25,708 bases of DNA. It comes from MED-G20 sp038108155 (GTDB taxonomy: Bacteria > Bacteroidota > Bacteroidia > Flavobacteriales_D > Parvicellaceae). This document shows, one piece after another, positions 1 to 7,869 of this stretch; position 1 is the stretch's first letter, and each line of letters starts with the position of its first letter. A program made the position numbers and the translations under genes. The notes beneath the pieces are model-generated. The model searched no databases and was not told the origin of the DNA. It was given only the letters and a program-made list of their open reading frames with translations. The stretch lies in the NCBI GenBank assembly GCA_038108155.1, contig JAYNHP010000027.1, positions 1-25,708 on the forward strand. The letters are read 5' to 3'.

Positions 1-71
1 AAAGGTAATGCAGCTTTAATTTTAACATCTTTAAGCCAAGTTGATTCTTTCCATTCTTTAGTTTCTTCCAT
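1..71 (-). CDS. Start of a gene of the integrated element, cut by the window edge
   Basis: An ATG (complement of 69-71) opens a minus-strand frame that runs off the left edge without a stop, giving 23 residues that begin MEETKEWKESTWLKDVKIK. It overlaps the 3' end of the integrase by 14 bases, the tight packing expected for the next gene of the same element. The residues are charged and lysine-rich, but too few to assign a family. A small excisionase or helix-turn-helix protein is common in this place after an integrase, but nothing visible proves it here. Confidence 0.4.
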   Translation of the reverse strand, partial: MEETKEWKESTWLKDVKIKAALP

Positions 72-1174
72 TATACTGCTCTAAGTGTTTTATGCTATTT
101 AGCTTTTTAAAATGATTTGTTTTCAGCATCCTTAATGCGTGCTGTTCCTTAGTGACTTTAATATACTTTAGTAATACTGCTTCTGTCTTGTGTCCGCTTA
201 AATTCATAATCTGTATTGTATCCATGCCATTTAAATATGCTATAGTGCAGAATGTTCTTCTTGCTGAATGGTTTGTGAGTAATTCAAATTGTTTTGCTGA
301 TTGTGTAATATCACCTTTGTCATTTCTTAAGTATAAAACCTCATCAAAACCACACCATTTCCCAAGTTCTTTAAGTTTATTGTTTGATTCTTGTTCACTA
401 CCTATAAGTGGAAATCCCTTGTGTTTTTCTATGATGCTCAATGCAACATCAGGTATTGGAGCAATAACTTCTTGGCCTGTTTTAGATTGAATGTATTTGA
501 GACACTTTATTTTATCATTAGAGTACGCATCTTTGATTTCAATAATATTTCTTTTATCAAGTTTCTGGTAATCCCTAACTCTCATGCCACAAGTAAAAGC
601 ATTAAAACAATAAGCATCTCTAATATTATGATAGGAAATTGGTTTGTCATTTAAGTCAAGATTATATAGAGTATTTAATTGTTCAAGGTTGAGTGCTGTA
701 GATAAACTCTTTGATTGTATAACTCTCCATTCTTTAGAAATGTAGTTTGGAAACTTAATTCTGTATTCATCACTGATTTTACTTAATGCAGCTTTGAAGT
801 TTTTAATAACTGCTCCCAAGTTGCCTTCTGCATAATCTTCATCACAATCTTCTCTTAAATAACTTAATAGTTTGTTGTAAAGTTTTTTGTTAATATGGCT
901 TGGTTTTATTCTGCCATTTAACTTTTCAAAGTTTTCTATGTGTTTAAATAAGGTTTTGTAATTTTTAAATGTGTACTCAGAATACTTTTACCATTGTCTT
1001 TTAGAATCTTTCCCTCTTGAGCATTATTAACCCAGTTGTTTAATAGCTCATTAAAATCAAATTGATTTTCCTTTCTTGCCCTTTGAACAGATTGTCCATT
1101 ATATGATGTAGGAATTTCATTTACAATTTCTTTAGTAAGTATTTCACCTTCTTTTAAAAGTTGATTAATGTTTT
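58..1174 (-). pseudogene. Tyrosine recombinase (integrase): core-binding and catalytic domains, with a frameshift
   Basis: Site-specific recombinase that would integrate and excise the element whose edge is seen here. All expected active-site residues are visible in the last 253 codons: Arg (FTCGMRVRDYQKL), Lys (SKTGQ), His-x-x-Arg (NHSARRTF), a second His (LSGHKTE) and the nucleophile Tyr (LLKYIKV). The codon at 817-819 is TTG in mid-frame, and the same frame runs on upstream through a normal SAM-like core-binding domain (YTFKNYKTLFKHIENFEKL) to a TAA at 988-990. The core domain continues in another frame from about 990 to the N gap (LLNNWVNNAQEGKILKDNGKS), so one base is missing near 984-990. 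Known: Bacteroidota integrases of this type are about 400 aa. Inference: either the gene is recently dead or this is a consensus error beside an assembly gap. Confidence 0.8.
988..990 (-). other. Frameshift point within the integrase
   Basis: Reading the minus strand, the upstream frame ends in LKDNGKS and the downstream frame resumes at YSEYTFKNYK. The bases GGTAAAAGTATTCT would need one extra base, for example after AAAAG, to join them. In the downstream frame this spot is a TAA. Coding quality is good on both sides, so a single-base deletion or sequencing error explains it best. Confidence 0.75.
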
Positions 1175-1184
1175 NNNNNNNNNN
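1175..1184. other. Assembly gap of 10 Ns inside the integrase gene
   Basis: Ten Ns separate the N-terminal segment of the integrase (frame ending YINDNLT) from the core segment (frame beginning NINQLLKEGEIL). For the two to be in one frame the true gap must be 2 modulo 3, such as 8 or 11 bases. Ten is therefore probably a placeholder length, or a second small error sits beside the gap. Confidence 0.85.
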
Positions 1185-1396
1185 TTTGTTAGGTTATCAT
1201 TAATATATTTTGCATTATCAATACCTTCTTCTTTACAAACTCTTACTTTTTGTTTTTCATTAATCCAGTTCTTTGGATTGTTAATTTGTAATTTAGTAGC
1301 TAATCTAAATCTATTGCCTTTACCTCTTCCAATACTGTAATCAATATTTATAGAATTGAATCTTGCATGTTTTCTTATGTAGTATTTAAATGCCAT
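1185..1396 (-). CDS. N-terminal arm-type DNA-binding part of the integrase (partial, ends at gap)
   Basis: Starts at ATG (complement of 1394-1396) and gives about 70 residues, MAFKYYIRKHARFN... to YINDNLT, before the Ns. Basic and aromatic residues followed by RLATKLQINNPKNWINEKQKV match the phage-integrase arm-binding domain typical of Bacteroidota tyrosine recombinases, which contacts arm sites flanking the crossover. It belongs with the core and catalytic segments that follow; together they make one roughly 400-aa integrase. Its start lies about 145 bases from the 3' end of the tRNA, with short direct repeats in between that could be its arm sites. Confidence 0.7.
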
Positions 1397-1402
1397 TTTA
1401 TA

Positions 1403-1539
1403 AAATTAATAAAAGTGACAACATAAGTGACAACATAAGTTGATTATTATTTTACAACATTATTATATAATTTATATTTATATATCTATTAATTACTATT
1501 TAGAGTGTAAAATATTAAATAGATGAAATTAATAAAAGT
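1403..1539. repeat. Direct repeat aaattaataaaagt at 1403-1416 and 1526-1539
   Basis: A 14-bp word occurs exactly twice, once just upstream of the integrase and once touching the 3' end of the tRNA. It could be an arm site or part of the attachment region. It is very AT-rich, so chance recurrence is possible in this sequence. Confidence 0.4.
1415..1438. repeat. Two tandem copies of gtgacaacataa between integrase and tRNA
   Basis: Two exact head-to-tail 12-bp copies lie directly upstream of the integrase start, and a third, degenerate copy (9 of 12 matching) is at 1451-1462. Position and form fit integrase arm-type binding sites or a promoter-proximal autoregulatory site, but this is inferred from location only. 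Confidence 0.6.
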
Positions 1540-1611
1540 ACTCCCACCGGGACTCGAACCCAGATCTACTGCTTAGGAGGCGGCTATTCTATCCAGTTGA
1601 ACTATGGGAGT
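1540..1611 (-). tRNA. tRNA-Arg, anticodon CCT; likely integration site of the element to its left
   Basis: The minus strand folds as a full cloverleaf of 72 nt: acceptor ACTCCCA with TGGGAGT (7 bp), D stem GTTC with GAAT, anticodon loop CTCCTAA with anticodon CCT (complement of 1575-1577), a 4-nt variable loop, and T arm CTGGG-TTCGAGT-CCCGG. The 3' CCA is not encoded, as is usual in this phylum. The anticodon stem GCCGC with GCAGT contains a G-U pair at 27-43 and a C-A mismatch at 29-41. The integrase lies downstream of the 3' end, the usual arrangement for integration into a tRNA gene, so the attachment core probably lies in the 3' half of this tRNA. Confidence 0.93.
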
Positions 1612-1624
1612 AATAAAGCTTTAA

Positions 1625-3685
1625 TTACCTAATGGTGTTACCTGCTTCTAAATCTTTAGTAGGAGATACAAAAGCCAATTCGCCTTCTGTTGTTTCGGCC
1701 ATCAAAATCATCCCTTGTGATTCTACTCCTCGTATTTTTCTAGGAGCCAAGTTCAGTAAGATACTAACCTTTTGACCAATCACTTCTTCTGGTTTAAAAT
1801 GTTCGGCAATTCCAGAAACAACAGTTCTTACATCAATTCCTGTATCTACCGTAAGTTTTAATAATTTATCTGCTTTTTCTATTTTTTCTGCTGCTGTAAT
1901 AGTTCCTACTCTAAGGTCCATTTTAGAGAATTCATCAAAAGTAATTTCGTCTTTCATAGGAGGATATTTATTGGATTTTTGACCTTGTTTTTTTAATTTT
2001 TCTATCTGCTCATCAATTTTTTCGTCTTCTATTTTTCGAAAAAGAATTTTGGGCTCATTTATTATATGATTTTCTAGTATTAATTCGTCCTTACCAGCTT
2101 GATCCCACCTAGGGAGATTGATATTTAATAGCTTGGCTAATTCCAAAGCTTTTTTGGGCATAAAAGGCTCGAAAACTATAGCCAAATTAGCAGTAATTTG
2201 TAAAGATATATTCATTATTGTTTTTACCCTTTCTGGATCTGTCTTTATTAACTTCCAAGGTTCAGTATCTGCCAAATATTTATTCCCAGCTCTAGCTAAT
2301 TTCATTGCTTCTCCTTGTGCATCTCTAAATCTAAAGGAACGGATTGCTTGCTCAATATTATCAGGAGTTTCTTTGATAGTTTTCAGTAACTCAATATCTA
2401 CTTCTAACAAATCATTTCTTGATGGAGCAATCCCGTTATAATATTTTTTTGTCAGCACTAAAGTCCTATTTACAAAATTCCCAAATATAGAGCAAAGCTC
2501 GTTGTTGTTTCTTGCTTGGAAATCTTTCCATGAAAAATCACTGTCTTTGTTTTCCGGAGCAATCGAGCAAAGTACATACCTCAAAATATCTTCTTGATTA
2601 GGGAAGTCAGTTATATAATCTTTTCCCCAAACCGCCCAGTTTCTAGAAGTACTTAATTTCTGACCTTCTAAATTTAAAAACTCGTTGGCAGGGACATTGG
2701 TTGGTAAAATGTATCCATCTAATTCAGATAATATTGCAGGGAATATTATGGTGTGAAAAACAATATTGTCTTTTGCTAAAAAGTGAACCAAATTGGTGTC
2801 TTTATTTTTCCAGTAATCCTCCCAAATCTTTCCATTTTCATTTGCCCATTTTTTGGTTGCTGAAATGTATCCAATGGGAGCATCAAACCAAACATAAAGT
2901 ACTTTTCCTTCTCCATCTTCCTCAGGGACTTTAACTCCCCAATCTAAGTCTCTTGTAATTGCTCTAGGTTGAAGGCCTGCTTTAATCCAGCTCATACATT
3001 GACCAACTACTTGATTCTTCCAATTTTCAGAAATGTGTACTTGTTCTCCATTATAAATACCTTTTTGTATCCATTCACTCAACCATTTCTCGTGTCTATC
3101 TAAAGGTAAATACCAATGAGTAGTATTTTTCAATTGAGGACTTTTCCCACTAAGGGTGGAAATTGGATCGATAAGTTCTAACGAACTAAGAGCACTTCCG
3201 CATTTTTCACATTGATCTCCGTAGGCATTTTTATATCCACACTTAGGACACTGGCCAGTTATATACCTATCGGCCAAAAACTGTTGGTATTCTTCATCGA
3301 AATATTGTTCTGAATCTTTTTTTACAAAAGCTCCTTTTTTATCCATTTCCAAAAACAATTCTTGAGCAGTTTCATGATGGTGTTTGGAAGAAGTCCTATC
3401 ATAAATATCAAAACTAATTCCTAGTTTTTCAAATATGTCTTTATTTGAGAAATGATACTCATCTACTATGTCTTTTGGACTTTTATTTTCTTTTTTTGCT
3501 CTTAGAGTGATAGCTGCACCATGCTCATCAGATCCACAAATAAAAGCAACATCTTCACCATTAGATCTTAAAAATCGAGCATAAATATCAGCAGAAATAT
3601 AAACACCGGCTAAGTGACCTAAATGCAATGGGCCGTTAGCATAAGGAAGTGCTGCGGTTATGGTATGTCTTTTTGGATTTTTCAA
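1625..3685 (-). CDS. metG: Methionyl-tRNA synthetase with C-terminal tRNA-binding domain
   Basis: Charges tRNA-Met with methionine in the cytoplasm. The class I signature is HLGH (residues 21-24) in ALPYANGPLHLGHLAG, the KMSKS-like loop is KLSTS (343-347), and a zinc knuckle has Cys146, Cys149, Cys159 and Cys162. Residues about 585-686 are the EMAP-II/Trbp111-type tRNA-binding domain (FSKMDLRVGTI...NLAPRKIRGVESQGMIL), as in long bacterial MetRS; 686 aa is normal length. The start has to be TTG: the frame upstream reads TAA ATT TTG, and the next Met comes well after the HLGH motif. It is divergent from the LD-carboxypeptidase gene, with 65 bases between them. Confidence 0.96.
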   Translation of the reverse strand: MKNPKRHTITAALPYANGPLHLGHLAGVYISADIYARFLRSNGEDVAFICGSDEHGAAITLRAKKENKSPKDIVDEYHFSNKDIFEKLGISFDIYDRTSSKHHHETAQELFLEMDKKGAFVKKDSEQYFDEEYQQFLADRYITGQCPKCGYKNAYGDQCEKCGSALSSLELIDPISTLSGKSPQLKNTTHWYLPLDRHEKWLSEWIQKGIYNGEQVHISENWKNQVVGQCMSWIKAGLQPRAITRDLDWGVKVPEEDGEGKVLYVWFDAPIGYISATKKWANENGKIWEDYWKNKDTNLVHFLAKDNIVFHTIIFPAILSELDGYILPTNVPANEFLNLEGQKLSTSRNWAVWGKDYITDFPNQEDILRYVLCSIAPENKDSDFSWKDFQARNNNELCSIFGNFVNRTLVLTKKYYNGIAPSRNDLLEVDIELLKTIKETPDNIEQAIRSFRFRDAQGEAMKLARAGNKYLADTEPWKLIKTDPERVKTIMNISLQITANLAIVFEPFMPKKALELAKLLNINLPRWDQAGKDELILENHIINEPKILFRKIEDEKIDEQIEKLKKQGQKSNKYPPMKDEITFDEFSKMDLRVGTITAAEKIEKADKLLKLTVDTGIDVRTVVSGIAEHFKPEEVIGQKVSILLNLAPRKIRGVESQGMILMAETTEGELAFVSPTKDLEAGNTIR

Positions 3686-3703
3686 AATTTAATTTAGAAT
3701 GGC

Positions 3704-3711
3704 CAAATATA
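3704..3711 (-). promoter_or_regulatory. Putative Bacteroidota -7 box (TATATTTG) of metG
   Basis: On the minus strand TATATTTG matches the TAnnTTTG -7 consensus of Bacteroidota sigma-A exactly. It ends 18 bases before the metG start, giving a very short leader. No clean -33 TTG is seen at the usual distance, and the region is AT-rich, so this is only a candidate. Confidence 0.4.
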
Positions 3712-3750
3712 AGTTAATATGCTATTTTTATCCTAAAGAATTTAAATGAA

Positions 3751-4647
3751 ATGAATTTACCCCCCAAATTAAAACCTAACGATGAAGTTATTCTGATTGC
3801 TCCGGCTAGAAAAGTGGAATTAGAATCGCTACTAATGGCCGAAAATTTATTGTTAAAATGGGGGTTGAAACCATTGCGCTCTAAAAATATTTTAGCGGAG
3901 GCTGGTATTTTTGCAGGGGATAAAGAAAAAAGAATAATAGATTTACAATGGGCTGTAGATCATCCTACAGCAAAGGCTATATGGTGTTTTAGGGGAGGGT
4001 ATGGTTCTATTCAACTTTTAGAGGGATTAAATCCAGCGTCTTTTTTACAAAACCCTAAATGGATAATAGGTTTTTCAGACATTACCAATATTCACTGTTT
4101 CTCTAATATTATTTTAAATACAGCTTCTATTCATGCTACAATGCCAATAAATATTGGCTTAAATACCCCCAAATCTTTAGAATCTTTAAAGGAATTTCTA
4201 TTTAAAAAAGAAATAAACTATAAAATAAATTCTTCTTCTCAAAATATACATGGTGAGGTTAAGGGTGCTATAGTTGGAGGAAATCTTTCAGTTTTATGTG
4301 CTAACTTAGGAACCAATTACCAGCCAGATTTTGAAAATAAAATTTTATTTATTGAAGATATAGATGAATATTTTTACAAAATTGACAGAATGCTATGGCA
4401 GTTGAAATTTGCAGGTGTATTTCACCAAATAAATGGGCTTATTATAGGTCATTTCACCAACACTAAAGATAATTCTACAGCATTTGGAATGGATTTAGAA
4501 GAAATAGTATTACAAAAACTTAATGAATTCGATTTTCCTGTAGTTTTTAATTTTCCATCAGGACATGAAAATGAAAATTTAACATTACCATTAGGACTAC
4601 CGCTAAAGCTAAAAGTGAACTCTAGATTTACTTCATTAAAAAGTTAA
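3751..4647 (+). CDS. LD-carboxypeptidase, peptidase family S66
   Basis: Cleaves the bond between the L- and D-residues at the end of muropeptide tetrapeptides during peptidoglycan recycling (LdcA role). The family's catalytic triad is readable: Ser109 in IIGFSDIT, Glu202 in LFIEDIDEY and His272 in FPSGHENEN; the N-terminal FRGGYGS (80-86) is also a family hallmark. The length of 298 aa is typical. There is no signal peptide, so it is probably cytoplasmic. It starts at ATG; a nearby upstream ATG is out of frame and stops after two codons. It leads a plus-strand run, with the next gene 11 bases downstream. Confidence 0.92.
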   Translation: MNLPPKLKPNDEVILIAPARKVELESLLMAENLLLKWGLKPLRSKNILAEAGIFAGDKEKRIIDLQWAVDHPTAKAIWCFRGGYGSIQLLEGLNPASFLQNPKWIIGFSDITNIHCFSNIILNTASIHATMPINIGLNTPKSLESLKEFLFKKEINYKINSSSQNIHGEVKGAIVGGNLSVLCANLGTNYQPDFENKILFIEDIDEYFYKIDRMLWQLKFAGVFHQINGLIIGHFTNTKDNSTAFGMDLEEIVLQKLNEFDFPVVFNFPSGHENENLTLPLGLPLKLKVNSRFTSLKS

Positions 4648-4658
4648 TTAAGAACAAT

Positions 4659-5270
4659 ATGAAATCTTTAATTTTAACTTTAATTCTTACAATATTTTTT
4701 TCTCATAGAAATTTTTCACAGGTAGAAAAAGTTGAATTTGAGCTAGAGAAAACACCTTTTAAAATGAGTTTAAATTCTGGAGTTTATAAGTCTAGACTTT
4801 CGGGGGCTTCTCAAAGAGAAAATAGTTTTAGAAATTTTTCAATTTTTGCCCAAGTTTACTTTCCTTTTAAAAGATCTTTAGATAAACCCGAAAATTTCAG
4901 TCAATCTAACTCAGCTACAATTTTTTTTGATAGACTATTTACCGCTAGTCCGGTAGCTATTTTCCATTTGACAGAAAAAGGGGGCAATGCTATGGGAATG
5001 GGTCAAGAATTGTCTTTTAAAATTGCACAAAAAACATTTTTAAAATCTCAAGTAGCAGTAGTTTGGGTTGAATCAAATTCTCAGAAAAATGACGGTCTTA
5101 AAAGCGGGCTTAATTTTCATCATTTTTGGCATTTTTGTTCTTATATAAATTCTAAAACCTATCTTTCAATTGGATACAACCATATTTCAAACGGCAAAAT
5201 ATTTTCTAAAGAAGTAGGATGTTTATTTGACATGGTGGTAGTAGGAATTGCACATTCTTTCACCAAATAA
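4659..5270 (+). CDS. Outer-membrane beta-barrel protein, possibly PagL-like lipid A deacylase
   Basis: Begins with a signal peptide (MKSLILTLILTIFFSHRNFSQ) and continues as alternating polar and hydrophobic strands ending in a C-terminal aromatic (GIAHSF), typical of a small outer-membrane barrel. Near the end IGYNHISNGKIF carries the His-x-Ser-Asn pattern (His175, Ser177, Asn178) of PagL/acyloxyacyl-hydrolase proteins, where His and Ser act with a downstream acidic residue; Glu185 or Asp191 could fill that role. The length of 203 aa fits. The family call rests on one short motif plus the barrel-like form, so an uncharacterised barrel protein is the alternative. It sits between a peptidoglycan enzyme and an exported deacetylase. 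Confidence 0.5.
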   Translation: MKSLILTLILTIFFSHRNFSQVEKVEFELEKTPFKMSLNSGVYKSRLSGASQRENSFRNFSIFAQVYFPFKRSLDKPENFSQSNSATIFFDRLFTASPVAIFHLTEKGGNAMGMGQELSFKIAQKTFLKSQVAVVWVESNSQKNDGLKSGLNFHHFWHFCSYINSKTYLSIGYNHISNGKIFSKEVGCLFDMVVVGIAHSFTK

Positions 5271-5294
5271 AACATAATTTATAACTAAAATAGC

Positions 5295-7757
5295 ATGCAT
5301 ATATTTAGATTATTTGTTCTTACATTTTTTTTCAATCTACTGTTTTTTATTTTCCCTGCTCAACAATTAAGCGGGTCTGAAATATACCATCAAATTAAAA
5401 AATTAAATGTTCTAGGAAATGTTCTTTACCTTGCAGCTCACCCAGATGATGAAAACACAAGATTTATTAGTTATTGTGCAAACGAAAAGCTTTTAAATAC
5501 TGGTTATTTGTCTCTTACTAGAGGAGATGGAGGGCAAAACTTAATTGGAACAGAGATAAGGGAAGAATTAGGAATTATAAGAACTCAAGAATTATTATCT
5601 GCAAGAAGAGTAGATGGAGGACAACAATTTTTCACTAGAGCCAATGATTTTGGTTATTCTAAAACACCAGAAGAGACATTGAAAATATGGGATAAAGAAA
5701 AGATTCTTTCCGATGTGGTATGGGTAATAAGAAATTTTCGTCCAGACGTGATAGTTTGTCGTTTCCCCATTGATGGAAAAGGAGGCCATGGCCACCATAC
5801 TTCCTCTGCACTTTTAGCTATGGAAGCTTTTGATTTAGCTGCAGACTCCTTAGCCTTTAAAGAGCAATTAAAGGATGTAAGTATTTGGCAACCCAAAAGA
5901 GCGGTGGTAAATACTGGAAGATGGTGGAATAGTAATATTTCCGATAATGATCCTGGAGTTGTTTCCTTAGATATAGGAGGATATAACGATTTGTTAGGAA
6001 CTTCCTATAATGAATTGGCGGCTTTAAGTAGGTCTATGCACAAGACTCAAGGCTTTGGAAGCACTGGTAAAAGAGGAGAATTTCTAGAGTTTTTTGAATA
6101 TTTAAAAGGAGATACCGCAAGCAATGAACTTTTTGAATCATTGGATTTTTCATGGGGGAGGGTCTCAAAAAGTGAAGCAATACAATCTTTGACTAATGAT
6201 ATCATTAGAAATTTTTCTATAAGCTCCCCATCACAGTCCATACCAAGGCTTTTAAAGTTAAGAACTGCTATTTCAAAACTAGAAGATAAATATTGGAAGG
6301 AAATTAAAATGAAAGAAGGAGAGGATTTAATATTACAATGTTCGGGCTTATATATAGAAATGACCACCTTGTCTTCTAAAAAACCAAACGAAGATTCAGT
6401 TTCCTTTAATTTAGAAATTATCAATAGATCTAACATCAAAATGAAATTAAAATCAATTTCTTGTAAGGATTTTAATTTTCACAAAAAACTTTCAAAATCA
6501 TTGAAGGAAAATCAAAAAATAATACTAAAAAATAAAGCCATTGTCCCCACAAAACTACCAATTAGCCAGCCATACTGGTTAGAAAAGCCATCTTTTTTTG
6601 GGGCTTATGATGTCGATTCATTACAGCTAATTGGTAGAGCTGAAAATAATCCCTCCGCAGAATTTTTAATTTCTGTAGAAGTTGGAGATGAAACTATTGA
6701 TTATAAAAGGCCATTAATATTTAAGTGGAATGATCCGGTAAAAGGGGAGCAAAATAAAAATTGGATAGTTTGTCCAAAAGTAACAGCAAATATCGATCAA
6801 AAAGTAATGATATTCTCTGATGAATCTGCTCAGAAAATTTTGGTTACTGTAGTTGCTCACTCTGCAAATCAAAAAGGGGATATTAATATTATTCATCCCC
6901 AAGGATGGAAGGTAGAAGGGCCAACTGAATATTCTTTAAAAACAGAAGATGAGGAGCTTGTGTTAGAATATTTTATTTCCCCCAATAAAAACGCTAATTC
7001 TGGAGTTTTAAAGGTCCAAATTAACGGTGTAGATGCCCATGCAATGAATACAATTGTGTATGACCATATAACTGAGCAAAGATGGTTTCCAAAATCTGAA
7101 CTACAGCTGGTACATTTAAACCTAAATACAGTTCCTAAGAAAATTGGATATTTAATGGGAGCAGGGGATTTAGTTGATCAACATTTAAAAATTTTGAAAT
7201 ACGACATAAATCAAATCAGCACCAAGGACCTAACTCTAAAGGATTTAAAAAATTACGATGTAGTTATCACTGGAGTGAGATTTTTTAATGTTGAAGAAAA
7301 AGCACCTTATATCGCTAATTTACTTCTTAAATATGTTAGCCATGGAGGGAATCTGATAGTTCAATACAACACCAGCTACAGACTAAAAACTAAAAACTTT
7401 TATCCTTATCCTCTTCAAATTTCTAGAGATAGAGTGACTCAAGAAGACGCACAAGTAACGTTTTTAAATGATTCTCACCCTGTAATGAATTTTCCAAATA
7501 AGTTAACTAAAAACGATTTTAATAACTGGGTTCAAGAAAGAGGATTGTATTTTCCAAACGTTTGGAGTAAGGATTACCAACCAATATTTTCTTGGAATGA
7601 TTTTAACGAGGAGCCAAAACAAGGATCCTTACTTATAGCTAAATATGGTAAAGGCTATTATACATATACAGGTATTTCTTTTTTTCGTCAACTTCCTGCT
7701 GGAGTAAGCGGAGCATATAAATTATTAGTTAATATAATTAGTTTAAATAATGATTGA
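5295..7757 (+). CDS. Exported PIG-L (LmbE-like) family deacetylase with C-terminal GATase-like domain
   Basis: PIG-L proteins are zinc-dependent hydrolases that remove N-acetyl groups from amino sugars. The zinc motif AHPDDE lies at residues 48-53 and the second metal-site cluster GGHGHH at 163-168; conserved LTRGDGGQN and GIIRTQELLSAR segments follow the first motif. An N-terminal hydrophobic signal (to about residue 22) sends it out of the cytoplasm. At 820 aa it is far longer than the roughly 230-300 aa core; the middle is beta-rich, and residues from about 614 on (KKIGYLMGAGD...YDVVITGVRFF...HGGNLIVQYN) resemble a class I glutamine-amidotransferase-like fold. The gene overlaps a 39-codon membrane-protein gene by 8 bases, which in turn overlaps a symporter, suggesting hydrolysis coupled to uptake. 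The substrate is unknown. Confidence 0.85.
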   Translation: MHIFRLFVLTFFFNLLFFIFPAQQLSGSEIYHQIKKLNVLGNVLYLAAHPDDENTRFISYCANEKLLNTGYLSLTRGDGGQNLIGTEIREELGIIRTQELLSARRVDGGQQFFTRANDFGYSKTPEETLKIWDKEKILSDVVWVIRNFRPDVIVCRFPIDGKGGHGHHTSSALLAMEAFDLAADSLAFKEQLKDVSIWQPKRAVVNTGRWWNSNISDNDPGVVSLDIGGYNDLLGTSYNELAALSRSMHKTQGFGSTGKRGEFLEFFEYLKGDTASNELFESLDFSWGRVSKSEAIQSLTNDIIRNFSISSPSQSIPRLLKLRTAISKLEDKYWKEIKMKEGEDLILQCSGLYIEMTTLSSKKPNEDSVSFNLEIINRSNIKMKLKSISCKDFNFHKKLSKSLKENQKIILKNKAIVPTKLPISQPYWLEKPSFFGAYDVDSLQLIGRAENNPSAEFLISVEVGDETIDYKRPLIFKWNDPVKGEQNKNWIVCPKVTANIDQKVMIFSDESAQKILVTVVAHSANQKGDINIIHPQGWKVEGPTEYSLKTEDEELVLEYFISPNKNANSGVLKVQINGVDAHAMNTIVYDHITEQRWFPKSELQLVHLNLNTVPKKIGYLMGAGDLVDQHLKILKYDINQISTKDLTLKDLKNYDVVITGVRFFNVEEKAPYIANLLLKYVSHGGNLIVQYNTSYRLKTKNFYPYPLQISRDRVTQEDAQVTFLNDSHPVMNFPNKLTKNDFNNWVQERGLYFPNVWSKDYQPIFSWNDFNEEPKQGSLLIAKYGKGYYTYTGISFFRQLPAGVSGAYKLLVNIISLNND

Positions 7758-7869
7758 ATCTGAAAAACCTCCAGTTTTTAAATCTTGGAACCACTGGTAT
7801 ATCCTTCTTCTTCTAGTTTTACTACTATTTGTTTTAGTTCTTAGCCGGTTAACACATTATTTTTCATGA
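7750..7869 (+). CDS. 39-residue single-span membrane protein between deacetylase and symporter
   Basis: ATG at 7750 to TGA at 7867-7869 encodes MIESEKPPVFKSWNHWY, then a leucine/valine-rich stretch (residues about 18-31), then RLTHYFS. This is one clear transmembrane helix with a short polar N-terminus and an aromatic border. It overlaps the stop of the deacetylase gene by 8 bases and the start of the symporter by 4 (ATGA), so it fills the 108 bases between them in a third frame. This packing supports translational coupling and a real gene. I infer an accessory role for the symporter, like other small transporter-associated peptides; no family is recognised. Confidence 0.7.
   Translation: MIESEKPPVFKSWNHWYILLLLVLLLFVLVLSRLTHYFS

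Noticed and set aside
817..819. TTG at 817-819 as the start of a 253-aa integrase
   Set aside because: The frame continues upstream with a typical core-binding domain; this codon is internal.
1154..1184. Continuation of the N-terminal integrase frame through the Ns to a stop at 1154
   Set aside because: Beyond the gap the residues KTLINF are not integrase-like, while another frame (NINQLLKEGEILTK) clearly continues the protein.
5595..5896. Two antisense open frames within the PIG-L deacetylase gene
   Set aside because: They mirror the highly conserved zinc-site coding region and have no recognisable protein character.
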